DNA from: an uncultured Eubacteriales bacterium
GTDB lineage: Bacteria; Bacillota; Clostridia; Peptostreptococcales; Anaerovoracaceae
Length of the DNA stretch: 64,000 bases
Assembly: GCA_902776725.1 (NCBI GenBank)
Contig: CACYQX010000001.1
Coordinates: 124,001-188,000, forward strand
Direction: 5' to 3'
The translations under genes were made by a program, and so were the position numbers. Positions 61,013-64,000 of the stretch are shown here, in pieces (the stretch's first letter is position 1; every line of letters begins with the position of its first letter). A model generated the notes under the pieces. The model searched no databases and was not told the DNA's origin. It worked only from the letters and a program-made list of their open reading frames with translations.

Positions 61013-61039
61013 AATCCTGCCGATTTTCTCAGCAGGATT
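61013..61039 (-). terminator. Terminator-like hairpin after lysS
   Basis: AATCCTGC (61013-61020) / GCAGGATT (61032-61039), an 8-bp perfect stem 17 bases after the lysS stop. The T-tract is weak. Confidence 0.45.
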
Positions 61040-61056
61040 GTCATTCTAAGTCTGTT

Positions 61057-63021
61057 TTAGTAAAGCTTTGCACCTGCCGGAATGTTGTCATCGACCATCA
61101 GGAGATTCAGCATTTCGCCGCCGTCATAGTCGTTAACTGCGGAGATCAGCATGCCGTTTGATGTCTCTCCCATCATCTCTCTCGGCGGGAGATTTACGAT
61201 AGCGATGCATGTCTTTCCGACCAGTTCTTCCGGAGAGTAGAATTCCTTGATGCCGCTCAAAATCACACGTTTTTCGGGGGTGCCGTCGTCCAGAACGAAC
61301 CTTAAAAGCTTCTTGGATTTTGGTACCTCGGTGCACTCAAGAACCTTTACCGCACGGAAGTCGGATTTACTAAATGTGTCGAAATCCACGAATTCTTCGA
61401 AGAGCGGTTCTATCTCTACTTTGCTGAAGTCAATGACCTTTTTCTCAGCTTCTGCACCGTCGGCTTTCTTGCCCTTTTCGTCCAATGGCTTCATCGTGGG
61501 GAACAAGATTATATCCCTAATGCTCGGTGCATCGGTTATGAGCATGATGACTCTATCGATTCCGATTCCGAGGCCGCCTGTTGGCGGAAGGCCAACTTCC
61601 AGGGCGTTTACAAAGTCCATATCCATTGGATGAGCTTCATCGTCAACACCTGTATCAAGCTGGCGCTGCTGCTCTACAAATCTCTCGTACTGGTCAATCG
61701 GATCATTAAGCTCGGAGAATGCGTTGGCAACTTCCCAACCATTTATATATGCTTCAAAGCGACGTGTGATTCTTGGATCCTTTGGATCTCTCTTTGCGAG
61801 TGGCGAAATCTCTACAGGATGCCCTACTACAAATACCGGTCCATCGAGATATCCCGGAACGTCTTCGCAATATTCTTCGAACATTTCGGCGATGATTTTG
61901 CCGCGGGTCCAGCCTGAAACTTCTTCCGGATCCATGCCGTATCCGATAGCAGCCTTGCGGGCGTCTTCGTCGCTTTCGATCTTTTCAAAATCGACTCCGG
62001 TGATTTCCTTTACGGCGTCTGCCATATTGAGTCTCTTCCAAGGCGGAGTAACATCAAAGCTCTTTCCCTGGTAAGTGATTATCGGAGTTCCGTTAACAGC
62101 CATGGCAGCGTTATATACTACCTGCTCTGTTACGTCCATTACGCTCTCCATGTTTCCGTAAGCCATATAGCATTCCATGGATGTGAATTCCGGATTATGG
62201 TTTCTATCCATGCCTTCGTTACGGAACATTTTGCCCATCTCATAAACGCGGTCAAGTCCACCAACTATAAGTCTCTTCAGGAAGAGCTCGTTAGAAATCC
62301 TGAGCTTCATGTCAATGTCAAGTGTATTGTGATGTGTATCAAATGGACGAGCATTGGCACCGCCTGCGATGGTTGTAAGTATTGGTGTGTCAACCTCCAG
62401 GAATCCGTATTTTTCTTCAAGTACACGCTTGATTTCTTTTACGATTTTGGCGCGCTTGATGAATGTTTCTTTTACCTCAGGGTTCATGATGAGGTCAACA
62501 TAGCGCTGACGATATCTGATATCCTGATCGACAAGGCCCTTGAACTTATCCGGAAGAACCTGGAGTGACTTGCTAAGAAGAACGAGCTTCTCTGCATGCA
62601 CGGAAATCTCGCCGGTCTGAGTTTTAAAAACTTTTCCGACTATGCCGACGATATCTCCTATATCATAGGTCTTGAACCACTTATAATCTTCTTCACCGAT
62701 GTCGTCGCGCTTAACGTAGCACTGGATGCGGCCTTCTTTATCCTGAAGATCAATAAATGCGGCCTTACCCATGATACGCTTGGTCATGATACGACCTGCA
62801 ACGGAAACTTCGCTTCCATCCATGGCATCAAAATTATCTTTGATGCTCTTGCTGTGCGCGTTTACATCCCATGTTTCGTTAAGAAACGGATCCCTGCCCG
62901 CATCTCTAAGGTTCTGAAGTTTTTCTCTTCTGATCTGTCTCTGCTCCGAGAGCTGTTCCTCTGTCTGCTCTACCGAAACTTCCTGCTCTTCCGGCATATT
63001 TCTGTTTTCATTGGATTCCAT
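61057..63021 (-). CDS. lysS: Lysyl-tRNA synthetase with C-terminal tRNA-binding domain
   Basis: 654 residues; charges tRNA-Lys with lysine. An OB-fold anticodon-binding domain (residues ~60-170: VSVAGRIMTKRIMGKAAFIDL) is followed by the class IIb catalytic core with motif 2 (RVYEMGKMFRNEGMDRNHNPEF) and motif 3 (GLGIGIDRVIMLI). At about residue 545 begins an extra Trbp111/EMAP-like tRNA-binding domain (DFSKVEIEPLFEEF ... VILSGIKEFYSPEELVG), normally found on MetG or in eukaryotic synthetases, so the protein is about 150 residues longer than usual LysS. A truncated copy of this tail is at 58873-59310. It lies downstream of greA on the same strand, the usual Clostridia order. Confidence 0.95.
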   Translation of the reverse strand: MESNENRNMPEEQEVSVEQTEEQLSEQRQIRREKLQNLRDAGRDPFLNETWDVNAHSKSIKDNFDAMDGSEVSVAGRIMTKRIMGKAAFIDLQDKEGRIQCYVKRDDIGEEDYKWFKTYDIGDIVGIVGKVFKTQTGEISVHAEKLVLLSKSLQVLPDKFKGLVDQDIRYRQRYVDLIMNPEVKETFIKRAKIVKEIKRVLEEKYGFLEVDTPILTTIAGGANARPFDTHHNTLDIDMKLRISNELFLKRLIVGGLDRVYEMGKMFRNEGMDRNHNPEFTSMECYMAYGNMESVMDVTEQVVYNAAMAVNGTPIITYQGKSFDVTPPWKRLNMADAVKEITGVDFEKIESDEDARKAAIGYGMDPEEVSGWTRGKIIAEMFEEYCEDVPGYLDGPVFVVGHPVEISPLAKRDPKDPRITRRFEAYINGWEVANAFSELNDPIDQYERFVEQQRQLDTGVDDEAHPMDMDFVNALEVGLPPTGGLGIGIDRVIMLITDAPSIRDIILFPTMKPLDEKGKKADGAEAEKKVIDFSKVEIEPLFEEFVDFDTFSKSDFRAVKVLECTEVPKSKKLLRFVLDDGTPEKRVILSGIKEFYSPEELVGKTCIAIVNLPPREMMGETSNGMLISAVNDYDGGEMLNLLMVDDNIPAGAKLY

Positions 63022-63088
63022 AATCTTTTCCTCTATATTACATTGCCGGCATATATTTCAATGCCGGCATCAAACGAATCATAAACAA

Positions 63089-63574
63089 TTAAGCTGTTCT
63101 TGTTATATCTATGATTTCAAGTCTGATTGGCTTTCCGTTCGGTGCGGAGACTTCTACTTTGTCGCCGACCTTCTTGCCAAAGAGCGCCTTGCCTACTACT
63201 GACTCCACGGAAACCTTAATCGGATCCGAGAATGGATCGATTTCCGTTGCGTCAACCAAGCTATAGCTCTCTTCCGTTTTGGATCTCGTATCTCTAACCT
63301 TAACCGTAAGACCAAGGTTGACCATGTCCAGCGTGAGGTCCTCGTCTTTGATGATGGTGGCCGTTCTCAGTCTCTCCGAAAGTTTCATGATGCGAGCTTC
63401 GAGTTCTGCCTGTGCCTCCTTGGCTGCATCGTATTCAGCGTTCTCGGAAAGGTCGCCAAAAGCGCGTGCTTCCTTAAGACTCTCCGCTATTTCCGGTCTC
63501 TGCGCAATAAGCTCATCTCTTTCTCTTTTAAGCTTGTTATAGCTTTCCTGAGTCATTACGTTTTCTTGTGTCAT
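63089..63574 (-). CDS. greA: Transcription elongation factor GreA
   Basis: 161 residues from ATG 63574 (AAAGGAG before it); the longer frame to 63682 is not used. GreA binds the secondary channel of RNA polymerase and stimulates cleavage of stalled transcripts. The N-terminal coiled coil (ESYNKLKRERDELIAQRPEI; GDLSENAEYDAAKEAQ, holding the acidic tip D/E) and C-terminal globular domain (DPFSDPIKVSVESVVGKALFG) are normal. It is the gene upstream of lysS on the minus strand, 67 bases away. Confidence 0.97.
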   Translation of the reverse strand: MTQENVMTQESYNKLKRERDELIAQRPEIAESLKEARAFGDLSENAEYDAAKEAQAELEARIMKLSERLRTATIIKDEDLTLDMVNLGLTVKVRDTRSKTEESYSLVDATEIDPFSDPIKVSVESVVGKALFGKKVGDKVEVSAPNGKPIRLEIIDITRTA

Positions 63575-63727
63575 TCCAAAAAACTCCTTTCGCCCGAGCT
63601 TTACCCCGATTGGCAAAGCCCATATATACCGCAGTATTATACTTGCAAAACCCCTTTTTGTCAATTTGCGAAAGCCTTGCAATTTAGGGATTTTCTCGCC
63701 GTTTTGCCCTGCTTTTTGCGAGCACGA

Positions 63728-64000
63728 TTAGGCCTTCTTGTTATCCTCCACAAAACGCTTAATCTTCTTGCCCGTGGTCTTCTCGAATTCGCGCTTTCTG
63801 ATGACAATTTTCCTTATCTTCTTAAAGAGCGGAAGATTCTCGTTTATCGCGTCCACATCGCGCCAGATGAGCTCATGGAGCGCCTCCTCCGTATAGTTTG
63901 CGCCGAGCGCTTCCTCGACCTCTTCCTTATCTATCAGAATCGTCGCATAGATTGTGGTGTCGTTGGTGCTGTCATCATCGTCCGTCGCCCAGACCATTGA
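63728..64000 (-). CDS. Long-chain acyl-CoA synthetase, C-terminal end (partial)
   Basis: The reading frame is open to the window end and ends at 63728. The visible 90 residues (ATDDDDSTNDTTIYATILID; EELHELIW-type; NLPLFKKIRKIVIRKREF) match the C-terminal domain of AMP-binding long-chain fatty acyl-CoA ligases, including the catalytic-tail motif ending TTGKKIKRF. The N-terminal AMP-binding part lies outside the window. The ATG at 63997 is probably internal. Confidence 0.8.
   Translation of the reverse strand, partial: SMVWATDDDDSTNDTTIYATILIDKEEVEEALGANYTEEALHELIWRDVDAINENLPLFKKIRKIVIRKREFEKTTGKKIKRFVEDNKKA

Overview
The window looks like chromosome of a low-to-moderate GC, Gram-positive, anaerobic Clostridia-type bacterium. 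The reasons are strong GGAGG ribosome binding sites, a sortase-type surface protein, RadA, GreA, LysS and rplM-rpsI in Firmicute style, two sigma-54 activators and remnants of integrative elements. An Anaerovoracaceae/Family XIII-like source is a guess from gene style only. No rRNA, tRNA or CRISPR was seen.

Region 1 (1-23.3 kb) is mostly housekeeping. It holds two acidic, repeat-rich membrane/zinc-ribbon proteins, radA, a cell-wall surface protein, an EF-G paralogue, a serine acetyltransferase, an internally deleted amidohydrolase, a YgjP-type metalloprotease, small membrane proteins and rplM-rpsI with a long leader. It also holds a complete sigma-54 circuit: activator (14750-16204), a -24/-12 promoter (19506-19521), repeated TTCC-N8-GGAA sites, and a target operon of a CitMHS transporter plus a two-part AtuA-like enzyme. 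An acyltransferase, a Gate-family membrane protein, a GNAT enzyme and a free-methionine-sulfoxide reductase follow.

Region 2 (23.3-27.7 kb) is small-RNA rich. It has a structured candidate RNA at 23352-23430, a frameshifted CdiA-CT-like tRNA nuclease, and two inverted copies of one ~55-nt hairpin RNA, each with its own promoter. These copies flank a metallophosphoesterase, a flavodoxin-rubredoxin, a small protein and an ADP-ribosylglycohydrolase.

Region 3 (27.7-45.6 kb) is an AT-rich defense island, all on the minus strand. It contains a restriction-modification operon with two methyltransferases around a PD-(D/E)XK-like protein, an orphan AbiEi/DUF6088-like regulator with a leaderless promoter, a Shedu (DUF4263) nuclease, three unrecognised genes, an overlapping AAA+ ATPase/subtilase pair, a DUF4238 protein, and an AlwI-like restriction-modification operon with two methyltransferases.

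Region 4 (45.6-59.4 kb) is a patchwork of acquired DNA. It begins with a truncated GC-rich ppdK. Next is a second sigma-54 circuit (activator 53563-55593, two -24/-12 promoters) controlling FMN reductase, SDR, NhaC-type antiporter, NodB-type deacetylase, YtcJ-type amidohydrolase and P1 peptidase genes, probably for catabolism of an amide or peptide-like compound. It ends with a GC-rich ABC exporter whose ATPase lacks its usual first residues, ICE remnants (DUF3846, Toprim fragment, 46-aa protein) and an orphan lysS 3' end.

Region 5 (59.4-64 kb) returns to core genes: HAD phosphatase, a membrane protein, LysS with a C-terminal tRNA-binding domain, GreA, and the C-terminus of an acyl-CoA synthetase. 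All calls come from reading the sequence; none was checked by database search.
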